DNA of 64,000 nt, from assembly GCA_963580455.1 (NCBI GenBank), contig OY756966.1, forward strand, positions 19,843,001-19,907,000, in the 5' to 3' direction. Of the stretch, positions 23,112 through 34,739 are shown one piece after another. Position 1 is the stretch's first letter. Every line of letters begins with the position of its first letter. Below the pieces are notes generated by a model. That model was not told where the DNA came from, ran no database searches, and worked only from the letters and a program-made list of their open reading frames with translations. The stretch comes from Euonymus europaeus (taxonomy: Eukaryota; Streptophyta; Magnoliopsida; Celastrales; Celastraceae). The position numbers and the translations under genes were made by a program.

Positions 23112-25152
23112 TGTGAAACCCCGACCCAAAAAAATTTATGTTTGAGTCGAATTACGGATGATCCGTGAGGTACGAAATCAAGGATAAATAGTTTTGAGCT
23201 AGGTTCGGTAAATAGGCCATAACTTTTTATACAAATGTCCGTTTTGGGTCCATAATATATCAAATCGAAGCTAAGACCAAGACGGTGTTGGAAAAATTGG
23301 GATCACATGCCTAGGCGGTGTGCGCCTAGGCGTGTACAAAAGTGCGCCCAGAAGCGCCCAGGACAGTGTGTTTTCATAAACCATTTAGGCCAGAGCGCCT
23401 AGGCGCAACCCGAGCTTTCAAAACAGACTCCAGCAAGAGTTTTAGACAGATTTATGGTTTTGGTTCATCCTAGAGAGAGAGAGCGACGATTCTAGAGAGA
23501 GAAGATCATTTGAGGTGATTCTTTGAGAGTCTAAGCTTGGATTGGAGACTTGGAGAAGATTCAAGGAAGATTTCAAGGTTTGAGGTAAGTTTTCCTAGAG
23601 TTTCTCATGGGAGTTTTCTTTAGATTTGGTTAGTTCTCTTTGGAATTGATATCTAGGGTTTAGATATGTTGATATAGACTTGTTTGTGGACCTATGTGTA
23701 GGTTTAGTTGGGATTTTGGAGTAAGATTTGGATTGGGCTTTGGAACAAGCTTTTGAAAGAGAATTCTAGAGAGAGAAGGTAAGTACTTCGATTTTTGTTG
23801 ATTGATTAATATTAGTAGGGATAATGTGGTATGTTTTGGTTGATATTGTGAGTTCGATTATGTGAATCGATAGGTTTGGAAGAAACGAGGGTTCGAAACC
23901 CTAATTTGGTATTTGAGGTGATTGTGCTCGATTGAGGTAGGGATTCCTAACTGATTCTTTTCTATCGTCCGTTCTCCTTTCTAAATAGCGTTTCGATTCT
24001 TCATTGGTCCTTTTGTTGTGTTTCCACCTTAATTTCTTCTAAGGGGAAACGAGCCAATGTGTGGTTAATTGTTGATTGTGGAGTGTATGCATGACCCAAT
24101 TTGTGTGTTTCGTCTCATACGGGCACGAGTTGAATTCCGTTCATGCATCACGGTAGTTATATATGTATATATGTAGGATGTTCATATATATATCTATTCG
24201 GCATGACATTGCATAATTGCATTAGAGATGCATGGGGGACTCGAGTATGGACTCGGGGACTTTTAGGTTCCTTGAAAGCCTCATGGAGGGATGACAGGTG
24301 AAGAGAGTTGCCACCGGGTCACGTGAACTCTATGATGGGATAACGCACTTGGGCGAAGGTTGGAGAGCGACCTAGCTGGCTATGTGCGGGCGTGATAGGT
24401 TCACGCAACCAGGTAATCCCGGGAGCGTTGTTGTGGTTGAGCTTGCTCCCAGTGGGATGCTACATGTATGAGACATGGTAGTATCGTTGGTTGCTCAGGG
24501 TGAGGTGATTACTTGGATTGATGTTATATATGCTTGTTGAGTATACGTGCATGTTGTAGATACATGTTGGTGCATTGTCCTTTTTTATTGGTTCAGCCTT
24601 ACTTCTTATATACTCTTGTAACCTACTGAGCTTCTAGCTCACTCCCCTACTTTCTGTCTTCTACAGGTGAGACTGGTACGAGTACCGGTGGTACGGATCA
24701 GTGAGGGCGGGATGTGACATGGATGGCCCTGGGTAGGATTGGGATGCACGCGACATACTCTATGCATGTCGTTGTTATATTTTGTATGTCTGGGTAGTGT
24801 ATATAACCCTGTGGCACGGATAGTGCTTCTATGATTATGATGTTTGATGATGATGGTTATATGCTTGAGATATATAGATCTGTGTGATGATTTATATTTA
24901 AAGCTATCAGTTTGTGCATGCTGGTAGTGGAGGGCCTGAGGCTCTAGGATCAGGATTGCTTGTGATTGAGGCCTGAGGCCTGGATGCTAGGTTGTTAGTG
25001 TGATGATGGTCGCTGCATTTCTGATGTAGGTGGGCACTCCTCGATATACGGGGAGGTGCTGCCGGAATTCCGGTTCATCCCGGATGCTCACACTAGTGAC
25101 CTAGGACGGTGTCAGAGAGGGCACCTGGCGTCCCGGGGATCGGGGCGTCACA
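23112..25152 (+). mobile_element. Solo gypsy LTR with 5-bp target duplication
   Basis: The 2041-bp unit starts TGTGAAACCCCGACCC and ends GATCGGGGCGTCACA. It is flanked by the perfect direct repeat ACGTC at 23107-23111 and 25153-25157. There is no primer-binding site, polypurine tract or coding region next to it, so it is a solo LTR left by recombination between the LTRs of a full element. It is the same family, in opposite orientation, as the LTR at 3730-5898. It splits the C-terminal part of the CACTA TNP2-like gene. Confidence 0.92.
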
Positions 25153-27302
25153 ACGTCTCTATCTCATTTTGAGAATCTATGTCACCCATGTCAAATAAGT
25201 CCCTAGGCTTGCCATGGACTACCACACACCAATCAGGATCCCTAGCGTCTTCAACATAATACACCAGTTTAGCTTGTGAAGCAAGAATAAATGGTTCATG
25301 CCTAATATGCTCACCGGTGTGTACTAAACGTTTGAAGTTCACAAGGGTGAACCCAAAGGTGTCATTTTTTAAGCCCGTGCCAATAGTTTTGTCAACCCAA
25401 TCACACTTAAATAAAATAACTTTGAACACACCATAATAATCTCTAAGTCTACTATGTTGTTAATTCTACCGTAATATGTAACATCTCCAACTATAGGGTT
25501 TTGATCTATAACACTAGCATAACTTGTAGTTTGAGCTGTAACTACGACACCACTATTCTGAGTTTTTAAAAACTCTTCGCACCCTTTAGTGCGAAATTTG
25601 AACTCATTAATACTATAACTGTCAAACTACTTTGCCACAATATTTGGTACTTTTGTAAGCCATTTGAGCTCCACTAATATGTCATTTCCCATACTTTGAA
25701 CCTAACATATAGTAAATTAAATATAGTTAGTTAGTTAACCTCAACAGATGTTGTCAAAACAAATGTGAAATAAAAACATATCTTTCTATAGGGTACATCC
25801 ACCAATAATGTACAAGCCCACCCTTTTTTGCTTCATTTGCTAAATGAATCACTAAATGCACCATCATAGTAAAAAATGACGGAGGAAATATTATCGCCAT
25901 TTGGCAAAGTGTGTGTACTATTCAATTTTGTAACTTTTCAAGTTCATCAACTTGAAGTACTTTGGAACATAATTCTTTAAAAAAGAAACACAATTCAATA
26001 ATAACATAGCTGACTTGTTGAGGTAATATTGCTTGTATGGCTAAGGGTAGTAGTTGCTCTATAATAATATGATAATCATGACTTTTAAGACCTGAAAATC
26101 TTTCGATGTTTGATATCAACACATCGAGAGATGTTTGATGCAAAGCCATCTGGAACTTTCACTCTTTAAAACTTTACAAACTAAAGTTTTTTCCTCATTC
26201 GACAGTGTGAAACAAGCCAGGGGCAAATATGATCTATTTGACACAAGCATTTGTGGCCAAAGTTCAGGCCTTATATCTAGATCCCTTAAATCCTCGCGTG
26301 CCTTTAAATGATCTTTTGTTTTTAATGAATCATTTAATAGTGTGCCTAATTGATTATCACACACATTTTTCTCCATATGGATTACATCTAAATTATGACG
26401 AATAATGTTGTTTTCCTAATAATGAAGGGTGAAAAAAATGCTTTTTTCCTCCAGTATCGAACATAAGTTTTACTTGTCAATCCACTTTTACTAGGTTATT
26501 TTCTTTTTCAACTTAAACTAGTTGGTTTCTTTCCTAACACAACATCGAGTTCTTTCACTTGATCTAAAACTAATGATCCAGAGGGTGGAATAGGCATTGG
26601 CCTAAGTTCAATCCCTCCAATGAAAGATCGTGCATCATACCTAAATTTATGAGTTTCTGGTAACCATCGTCTTGATCCTAGGAAAGATTTTTTTTTACTA
26701 TATTTAAGACGTCTAGAATCAGTGTCAAAAGTACAACATGGACAGGCGAGTCGTGAAAGGGTGTTCCACCCAGACAAGTTATCATAACCTGGAGAGTCAC
26801 TAATTGTCCACATCAAGGCTGCAAGCAAACAAAAAAGTTGTTTTGTAGAGGCATCAAATGTATCAACACCAACATCTCACAACTCATTCAATTCTTCAAC
26901 TAGTGGTTTGTAAATAAATATCAATGTCATTCCCTAGCATTTTGGAACCAAGAATAAGGGTTGACAGCATAATGGATGTTTACTTCATACACATCCATGG
27001 AGGCAAGTTATAAATAATTAACATCACTGGCCATGTGCTATAGGAACTATTCATGTTACCAAATGGATTAAAATCATCCCTAGCTAAGCCTAATCTAATA
27101 TTACGTGGTTCAGAAGGAAATTATGGATGTTGCAAATCAAAAGCTTTCCAAGCTTCAGTATCAGCGGGCTGTCTCAACATTCCATCTTTATAAGTACGAC
27201 CTTGATCAATGGAATCTGGACCAAGAGTTTCATTATCCCTCTCATATACCTCCATTAGAATATCTAATATGTGGACCCCCACATTTAATTGCAAAGTTAT
27301 GA
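25153..27302 (-). pseudogene. CACTA TNP2-like transposase with DUF4218 and DUF4216
   Basis: Read on the minus strand from 27302. The tnp2 core reads DGMLRQPADTEAWKAFDLQH, RNIRLGLARDDFNPFGNMNS, STWPVMLIIYNLPPWMCMK, then MLAALMWTISDSPGYDNLSG and WNTLSRLACPCC. The DUF4218 part reads ERFSGLKSHDYHIIIEQLLP and IIELCFFFKELC (about 26070-25930). DUF4216 reads VILFKCDWVDKTIGTGLKND, TFGFTLVNFKRLVHTGEHIR and EPFILASQAKLVYYVED (25420-25200). TNP2/TNPD proteins cut and join the ends of En/Spm-type transposons. Stops and frameshifts break it throughout. The N-terminal transposase-associated region is missing. Confidence 0.9.
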
Positions 27303-27309
27303 TATGTTT

Positions 27310-28755
27310 CGATCACCAAGAGATTTGAATTCAATAATTGATTTTATTGATAAAATCAATTTAATAACAACAAAATGGTAGAGATAAAAGAGAACTGACT
27401 ATTTCATTGTTAAAATCAATGGGCAATTCCATTGATTTAACTATTAATTGAACCATTGGTATTTACAATTCAATTGCTTTTATCAATGGAATATACAATG
27501 GTTAAATTTTAATCTCAATTAATAATGAAGTTCATTGATATTGTTGTAAAATGTTAGATATTTTGATCATTTTAATCATTTTTTAAAATGGATTTATCAA
27601 TTCCATTGACTTTATTAAAGGAATATATAATGAAGTTTACAATCCCATTGATTTTATCAAGAGAATATACAATGGTTAAATTTTAACCTCAATTACTAAT
27701 GAAGTTCATTGGTATTGATATTGTTGTAAAATGTTAGAGATTTTGATCATTTTTTTTTAAATGGATTTATCAATTCCATTGAATTTATCAAAGGAATATA
27801 CAATAAAGTTTACAATCTCATTGATTTTATCAATGAAATATATTTTTGATTAACCAATGCTATTTTTTGTCAATGAAATATATTTTAATTTTTTATATAC
27901 ATTGATAAAAATAATGGAATACCATATACCATTGCTTTTTTCCCTTACAAAATATTTCATTGATTTTATCGATGGAATATAGTATTTATTTAACCAACTC
28001 CATTAATTGTCTAGGTAATCATACCAAAATCATATTTTTAGAGTTTGCATCCAGAAAAGAAACTTGTTGGTGAAAGAAAGCAAAAATGGGATGGAAAAAC
28101 ACTTGAAACTGAAGATCAAAGCATAATGTCCAGATTCCATTGATAAAAACGATGGAATAATTTTCCAAAAAGTATTCCGACCGTGTAAGGGCTGAAACAT
28201 GTAGAGCCCGTCAAGAAAAATTCAATGATGGTGGCGGTTTACGAAGGGGTAACACACAGTGGCCGGATCGGGCTCCGAAAGTTTTGATTGGCCACGGCTT
28301 CAAGGCAAGATTCTTGTGAAATAAGCGGTTGTTTGTAGCAAACAACAGTTGGGGATGAGTTATGATGCTCTAACGCTTCAGATCAGTGGGTTGACGGCTC
28401 CGATCAGTGGTTGGATGGTCGACCTTGAGCTCCGACAGTAGGGAAGAAATAGAGAGGAATAGAGAGAAGGAGAAAGAGAGAGAGGATAGAGTGAGAGTGT
28501 GCTAGGTTGTGAAATTCAAAACATGACCTAAAATGAGTCAAAACATGAGTCAACAATCCTAGCTGTGCACATGAGGTGTCACTGCCAACTCAGCTCCACC
28601 AAAGCATGGGCTACCATGGGCTACATATCATTTTTGAAACAAAAAGGACAAAAAATTAATAAGTTTAATGAGCGGCGATTTATAATTTGTTGTACAAAAT
28701 TGCCACTAATATAATATTACAGACAAATACATAAAATCGCTGCTATATACTCAAT
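27310..28755 (-). repeat. CACTA subterminal region with tandem repeats
   Basis: This non-coding stretch lies between the broken TNP2-like start and the TIR. It carries many CCATTGATTTTATCAATGG-like words, partly palindromic. A tandem repeat of period about 174 bp has units starting near 27501 and 27675 (GTTAAATTTTAA). A purine-rich run lies near 28440-28490. Arrays of short subterminal words are typical of CACTA elements, where TNPA binds; that link is an inference here. Confidence 0.65.
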
Positions 28756-28766
28756 TTGTTGTAGTG
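28756..28766 (-). repeat. CACTA terminal inverted repeat
   Basis: The plus-strand TTGTTGTAGTG is the inverse of CACTACAACAA, the hallmark start of CACTA elements. Just inside, the inverse strand reads GCAGCGATTTTATG and later GCGGCGATT words, repeated as expected. The next three plus-strand bases (TCA) may be one side of the 3-bp target duplication. The other terminus is missing. Confidence 0.85.
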
Positions 28767-29484
28767 TCACTCTACCTCTCCATCTCCATCAAGCCCAACG
28801 CCACAGGTCTGAGCAAACTAGATCTAAGTATGTTGAAGCGAATCCCATCCCCTCCCCCAAACGATCTCGAGTCATGGCGTCGATTCATCACGGGATTGGT
28901 TATGCCTGGTTCAAAGGTGGCCATATAGACGTCGGGAAGTGCAGAGCAGCAGCTACTGTTACTGTAATCCTCCCGTTCACTGTTGAAAGGTTTGAGAAAT
29001 TTTTGCTAGTTTTAAAAAGGATGGGTTGTATATGCTACTGTAATGTCTACTAGATTTAATATGTATGTGTGCTTCAATTAGCATATAACTGTGAAATGGA
29101 GTAGGTGGTGATTTTTTTTGGCCACATATATTTATCTTTTTAATAATATTTTAAATTACACATTGGAAATTATATTCCAACATGTTCACAGTGAACCTGC
29201 CATGTTAGCAGGTTCGGCTACCCAAACTGCTCAAAACCTGCCTGAGTGGTCATTTTGAAACAAATTTACACTTTCGGTTATCAACTTGCAACTTTTTGAC
29301 TCTTAGTGACCAAAATGAAACATAGTCTATCTTTCAGTGACTAACAGTAATATTAACCCCTTTGAAGTCATTTATTTACGACCCTTGGCCCTTGTACTGT
29401 TGTAGTCGAGCCTATAAATAGTCAAAATGTCAAATACTATGTTCCTTAACTTTATAATTGACAAGCAATCAGCATGTGGTGGTC
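28767..29484. other. Intergenic spacer
   Basis: No gene was recognised. A pyrimidine-rich CTACCTCTCCATCTCCATC stretch lies at the start. About 29130-29350 looks like a dispersed repeat (AGTGGTCATTTTGAAAC, TGACCAAAATGAAACATAG). Part of it recurs inverted at 20046-20170. Confidence 0.4.
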
Positions 29485-30475
29485 AAGTTGAATTGCTGCT
29501 TATTGGAACTCATTATGGGGTCTTCCAATCTCTCCTTCATGTAGAGTGTTTCTCTAGAGAGCAACACATAGTATCCTTTCCACTTATGAACGGCTCCAAT
29601 TGAGAGGAATCATTTCTCAAGCATCATGCCCTATATGTTTCACAACAGTAGAATCGACGCTTTATGTTCTTTGGGAGTGTACTATAACACGGGATGTATT
29701 TTGTGATAGCCTTAAAGCGATTCAAAAACTTGTTGTTTACGCCCATTCATCCTTCCGAGAACTATGGCTTAATTTGTCATCATCCTTATCTAGAAAGGAG
29801 CTATGTACGGTTGATTGTACGATGTGATTGATTTGGCTGTAGAGAAACCTTTTTATTCATCAAGGACTTGTCACTCATCCAAGGCAGCTTGCTTTACAAA
29901 GTATTGCTATTGCTTCTGATTTTTTAATATCTAATGTTACTACGAGCCTCACTTCTATTCCCCATGCTCCTACTAGCCCTTTTGTTTATCATACTGTTGT
30001 TAGTCAATATTGGAAGAGGCCTCAACCTAGGTTTGTCAAAATTAACACTGATGCAGGCTTTATATGCAAGTAAAGAAATCTGGTTTTGGTGCTATTTTTA
30101 GAGATGATCAAGGGGATGTGCTTGCCTGTGGTTGTTTTACGCGTGACGTTTTTCTAGACCCTTTATTAGCTGACTTGGGGTTTCGACGTGTAGAATTGGA
30201 AGGAGATTCTCTAATACTTGTTAGTGCATTGAAGGGTGAAGATACTCCTCTATCAAGCTAGGGTGTGGTGATTTCTGAAATTAAAAGAATGTTAACTTTC
30301 TTTTATGCTTGGACTATCAACCATGTTAGGAGGCAAGTTAATGTGTTGGCTCACAAACTAGCTAAGTTGTCCTTCATTAATAATGAATTCAATGTCTGGA
30401 TTGAAGATTTCTCGACTGCTCTGGCTCCAGATGTGGATAAGGACAAAAATCATGCAGGAATATTACGGTAGCATG
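29485..30475 (+). pseudogene. LINE tail: zf-RVT and RNase H-like domain
   Basis: The plus-strand reading gives a zinc-binding RVT-associated segment (STYERLQLRGIISQASCPIC, TLYVLWECTITRDVF). It is followed by an RNase H-like domain (RPQPRFVKINTDAGFIC, GFGAIFRDDQGDVLACG, FRRVELEGDSLILVSALKGE, NHVRRQVNVLAHKLAKLSF). This order is typical of the 3' end of plant L1-type LINE ORF2 or of the At1g65750-like RNase H family. Stops at 29825 and 30259 break it, as does a deletion of the helix carrying the usual EAxA motif. Reverse transcriptase is absent (5' truncation). Confidence 0.8.
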
Positions 30476-30901
30476 CTGATTAGATGCTCACTCTGTTCAG
30501 GGTTGGAATTTCATAGCAGCAGGAGGTTTAGTTGAGCACTCTGATCTTGAGTGGTAATGCCGGCTATGCCATGCTGGTTTTGTGTTGCTTATGTTGTGTT
30601 TTTGAGCCTATATTACTGATTATGGGCTGCCTAGTGTTGCTTTTTTGAATCAGGTTGCCTTATATAGACGCATAGGCTTAGCTATTCCAATGTATCGATG
30701 CTTATATTGTATTTCGTTTTCCCCCCACCTGTTGCTGGCTTGTGCTTCTATTAGTACCTTTGTACTACTTCATGTGGCGGTTCAATTCAATGGTAGGTCT
30801 TTGACCTTTTCACACAATTTTTTTTTTGAATTTAGCTACGTACCGTCCAATATGATAAGGAAAATGATAAATGTCCCAAAAGTATTCCATACATAATGTT
30901 C

Positions 30902-30944
30902 ATAATCTATGTGGCATGACACCTCATCATGCCACATAGATTAT
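30902..30944. repeat. Perfect 18-bp hairpin in the left TIR
   Basis: Left arm ATAATCTATGTGGCATGA (30902-30919) pairs perfectly with 30927-30944 around the 7-base loop CACCTCA. The same hairpin occurs at 43462-43504 in the second copy of the block. The right TIR has a degenerate version near 35368-35401. Confidence 0.9.
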
Positions 30945-31259
30945 TAAACATTAGTTAATGTTATACTTCCCAAGAAAAATTTCTAATTCCCTCTGAAATT
31001 TGTAGTCTTCTCGCTTCTTTCTCTTCTCAACAGTACATATTATCATGGTTATGTCATTGGGAGTTGTGACATTGGGATCGTGTAATTCATAGGTATGGAA
31101 GAATTATGCATTATTATACTATATTTTAATTTGACAGTGGCTTATTATCTGTCTTATTACATTGTGGTTAAATGTTATTAATGGGTTGGTTTTTCAAATG
31201 GATTTTGGTCGTTGTTTTTTTTGCACTGCATTATTTCATTGTAGTTTTATTCTTATCAA

Positions 31260-31735
31260 TGAAGTCCGGGTATTATTACATTGAGAGCTACTAAAGTTGA
31301 GAATGCAATACAACAATAATGCATTTGATTGAACAATGTAATATGACAAAAACACAGTGTATTACAATTTATATTGCCAGAATACAATGTAATACAATAT
31401 TGGCCACAATCTAATCCATTATATTCGTCCAAAAAAATATAATAGCACCTGCCACAATGTAATGCAATCATTCATTCCATGGAAATAAGATACTAACAAT
31501 TGGCCACAATGTAATACAATTTGTCAGTCTAAAAAATAATGACAGTGTCACAATGTATCTGAATCTACCACCCATATCCCACAATGCATTTTCTCCTATC
31601 AATGTAGTTCTAAATTATATTTCAATCCACAAGCTCCATGGCACAATGTATTTTAACCTGCAATTTCATAATCACAATGTATTAAGACTTCAAACTAGGG
31701 CTCTCATTACTCTTAATTACATTGCCACAGATTGA
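31260..31735. repeat. Dispersed CACAATGTAAT word array (left)
   Basis: About a dozen copies of ACAATGTAAT or one-base variants occur in under 500 bp, for example near 31453, 31503, 31548, 31640 and 31672. They are spaced irregularly, so this is not a simple tandem repeat. A similar array lies at 34740-35270 on the other side of the element and in the copy at 43880-44290. Subterminal arrays of this kind may be protein-binding sites; no such role is shown here. Confidence 0.7.
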
Positions 31736-31771
31736 TTACCACTAAGATTACAGTGTAAGTTTATGGTCTAA

Positions 31772-33080
31772 TTTCTGACATTGATGGAATTGTAATGGGA
31801 GGAGGTTCTAGGTTGTCAATGCATGCTACCTTTAGGATTGTCACTGAAAATACGGTAAGTCATATAATATATAATTTTTTTAGAATATGATATATAAATA
31901 GTAGGGTATACTAATTAATAACTCGGTGCAGGTATTTCCAATGCCATAAGCTGCAATAGGACTTTTTCCAGATGTTGGTGCATCACATTTCCTCTCTAGA
32001 CTCCCTGGCTATTTCTGTAAAATAAATAAATTATTTCTTACTACTGTACATAATATATATCAACTAACATAATTTGGTAAAATTTTTGACTTTGAAATGC
32101 CAAATGTTGTAAAGGTGAGTATCTAGGGCTTACCGAAGCTCGACTAGATGGAGCAGAGATGCTTGAATGTGGTCTGTAGCTCATTTTGTTTATTCCAAGG
32201 TAATGACATGAAACCCAACTAATAATATTATAAATAATTGTGTTAGAAATTCCGGTTCAAATATTACAAACTCATATTGTCTAGTTTGGATCAAAAGACC
32301 ACATGATTTTGTTCTTATTAGCCGCAGACATTGGCTCTTATGCACGAAAATACGTTGGTTATATATCTCATGATTGGATTATGACCGTTAATTAATACCA
32401 TTATATTGAAACGGTAAAAAATTTCTTGACCTTACCACATTGTCAAATGAAACTATATTATATTTTTCCTGACTGGATTAGGATCTGGTTTTGTTGGAGA
32501 ATGAAATCGAAAGACTGGGAAGACTATCAGATGCTACCAAAGTTATGGAGCGGCTTATGGATATATTTGCACACAAACTATCTCTGAAGCAAGATAATGC
32601 CTACAAGAGGTAATTAATTAAATAGTTTAATTATTTAGTAATTCGTTAATTAATTACAAAATTTGTTTGTGCTAAATTGAATTTCATGAATATCAATGAT
32701 TTAACTAGGTTGGAGACTATCAATAAATGCTTCTCTAAAGACCTGTAATATGAAAGCATTAATATTGACACTAAGTCACTAACAATGTTTTTTGTTAATG
32801 GTAAATTCGAAGGAAATGGAAAGCAAATAAGAAAAATGGATCACATCTGCTATAAAATCAATGAAGTCTGCAAGTCCAACCAGCCTCAAATTTACTCTTC
32901 GATCTGTACGTAAATAATTAAAATTGAAATTAGACTAATTATCATGGCTTAATTAATTCATTAATTATAAGATGATGACTAATTAATTAATCCAAAATTT
33001 GTTAATTAATAATAGATAAGATAAGGTCGGATGCAAGAGCTTCGAGACTGTATAATTCGTGAATACACCATTGTTCGTCT
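31772..33080 (+). pseudogene. CHY1-like 3-hydroxyisobutyryl-CoA hydrolase fragment
   Basis: Six exon pieces with GT-AG introns: about 31772-31854 (SDIDGIVMGGGSRLSMHATF), 31932-32016 (AAIGLFPDVGASHFLSRLPG), 32115-32199 (EYLGLTEARLDGAEMLECGL), 32482-32609 (FAHKLSLKQDNAYKR), 32709-32905 (LETINKCFSKDL, KSASPTSLKFTLRS) and 33016-33080 (GRMQELRDCIIREY). These match plant CHY1-type enoyl-CoA hydratase family hydrolases, which act in valine breakdown. The GGG oxyanion and PDVG blocks are visible. In-frame stops at about 31947, 32745 and 33022 and a 2-base insertion near 32177 kill it. The N-terminal half and C-terminal end are missing. It lies wholly between the TIRs of the MULE-like element, which fits transduplication with introns kept. 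Confidence 0.88.
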
Positions 33081-33271
33081 TTGTAGGATTCAAGAGCAAT
33101 GTTTCTAAATAAAAATAAATAATAGATTATTAAGATAAAGGGTATTTTGGTCATTTGACTAAACTTTAAGGGGTAGTTTAGACTTTTCATGTTTGATAGA
33201 AGGTAAATGTTGTTGAAAATGCTTTTTGATGTAGCATTTTAAAATGGTGGCTTAAAAGGTAAAATTATTGT

Positions 33272-33362
33272 TGGGTGTTTGGTTAGGTAGCTTTTTGTGT
33301 GTAGCCTATATGCTCTATGTTAAATTATATGCTAGATAAAATGTCCAACCAAACACTACCAT
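33272..33362. repeat. Small MITE-like unit
   Basis: The stretch begins TTGGGTGTTTGGTTAGG and ends near GTCCAACCAAACACTACCA. The inverted GTGTTTGGTT / AACCAAACAC ends are a common pattern of small hAT- or PIF-like non-autonomous elements in plants. It is about 90 bp and encodes nothing. Confidence 0.45.
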
Positions 33363-33382
33363 ATATACATACACTTCTAATT

Positions 33383-33600
33383 TGATTGAATTGATGTTGC
33401 TAATTAAACTATAAACACTAACTTGTGACTTGAATCAATTTACCATATAATACGATATCATGATCTTAATTCGATTGAATTGATGTTGCTAATTAAACTA
33501 TAAACCCTAACTCTTGACTTGAATCAATTTACCATATCATATGAAACCATAATCTTAATTCGATTGAATTGATGTTGCTAATTAAATTATAAATTATTAA
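33383..33600. repeat. 89-bp tandem repeat, about 2.5 copies
   Basis: The word TTGATGTTGCTAATTAAA recurs at 33390, 33480 and 33569, a period of about 89 bp. Intervening sequence (CTTGAATCAATTTACCATAT) is well conserved. It lies inside the MULE-like element downstream of the CHY1-like fragment. Confidence 0.85.
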
Positions 33601-33774
33601 ACCCTATGTTATATAACACGACTCGTCTTAATGTTGGATAATTGTATGAATTTTATTTTGATTGTTGTTTGATTATTTTGGATTTTAAAGGTTGATGTTG
33701 GATAATTATATTAAAATTTATTTATTTAGAATGTTGTGTTTGAGTAATTAAATTAGTTTTTGAAAATAGGAGCC

Positions 33775-33924
33775 GGGAGGCGTGCCCCGTGGGTAACGTG
33801 GGGCGGGAATGGGGCAAAGACTTTACCCCGAAGTACGGGGCGGGAATGGGGCGGGGGTATGGAAGTGCGGGGCGGGGATGGGGCAGCCATGATCAGGCCC
33901 CGCCCTGCCCCATTGCCATCCCTA
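33775..33924. repeat. GC-rich hAT-like MITE fragment
   Basis: A sharply GC-rich stretch with many GGGGCGGG words ends CCATTGCCATCCCTA. Inverted, this reads TAGGGATGGCAATGG, a hAT-type terminus. The left end is eroded. A related unit is at 49388-49619. It interrupts the minus-strand ORF of the MULE-like element at 33925. Confidence 0.5.
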
Positions 33925-34704
33925 CACAAACTTTAAAGTCTCCATTGTCAACAATGTCCTTTCCGTTATTCGGGGTTTTCTGATTCTTTTTCCTAGCATA
34001 CACAAAGATTAAGTCACACTTTGATACCCAAGTTTTGTTTTTCACCCTTCTGACCATGGAGGGTGTCTCTGTTTTTCTCTTCAGTGTCTCCTTCTTTACA
34101 TGACAAGTGTCCACAATGTGTGGGGTGTTTTTATTTTGCATCATTACATCAGTCATTTTTGGTAATTGAACTGCTAATGGAACACCATCAGTTGCTAGTA
34201 TGACATTGTTCTTCGACTTATGTTTGTGGATTTCATTTGGGTCATTTCCTTAGCACATCTTGATTTAACAAGTTCATTAGCAGTTGGCTTCGTCATTCTC
34301 CCGATCTTTATATCCACAGTGCCTGAAACCATGCCGAAAATAAGCGATATATCGGTCTCATTTAGTGTCAAGTTCTTCTCCCATATAATGAAGCAACTCT
34401 TGCTTTCATCATACGATCTAATGATGTCACATATGAAGTTCTCGTTCTTTTTAGTCTTCATATCTTTGTGATCTTCATGAATCAAATTCTCCCATAAAAT
34501 ACAAAATTGAGTTTTCTTAAAACATGTTTTGTGCTTCTTTGTCAACTTCAGACTTTCTAACATAGTCTTGATAGCTCCCAAATTAGATTTGAATTGCATT
34601 TCATTCGGCTTCTTGTTGGCCTTATTTGACGTCTTAGATTTCACCTTTGATGAAGACCTCAAACGCTTTTTAGATCGAGTTGAACTGTCTTTTGCCATAT
34701 TCAA
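33925..34704 (-). pseudogene. MULE-associated ORF, N-terminal part
   Basis: The minus-strand reading from 34704 gives a basic start (STRSKKRLRSSSKVKSKTSN). It continues FKKTQFCILWENLIHEDH, then CFIIWEKNLTLNETDISLIF and GMVSGTVDIKIGRMTKPT. After a frameshift near 34195 it continues MTDVMMQNKNTPHIVDTC to about 33925, where the hAT-like fragment begins. The 'LNETDISLIFG' pattern resembles the N-terminal region of proteins encoded beside Ulp1-type proteases in KAONASHI-like MULEs, but no protease core is present. Family assignment is tentative. Confidence 0.45.
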
Positions 34705-34739
34705 TTATGATTTATTACATTACAAATTTAAGTGCCATA

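Larger units (their letters stand above)
30418..31784 (+). repeat. Duplicated block, copy 1
   Basis: From GCTCTGGCTCCAGATG to GGTCTAATTTCTGACAT this block recurs in the same orientation at 42977-44322, with scattered substitutions and small indels (over 90% identity by eye). Copy 1 is continuous with LINE coding sequence on its left and with CHY1-like exon sequence on its right. It includes the LINE 3' tail and the left terminal region of the MULE-like element, so it is probably the source copy. Confidence 0.85.

Noticed and set aside
27105..27302. Plus-strand 65-codon ORF
   Set aside because: The opposite strand reads clear TNP2 transposase sequence, so this is a shadow.
31240..31740. CRISPR-like regular array
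   Set aside because: The CACAATGTAAT words are short and irregularly spaced in plant DNA, with no repeat-spacer structure.
33789..33983. Gly/Arg-rich ORF
   Set aside because: It is produced by the GC-rich hAT-like repeat and shows no protein family.
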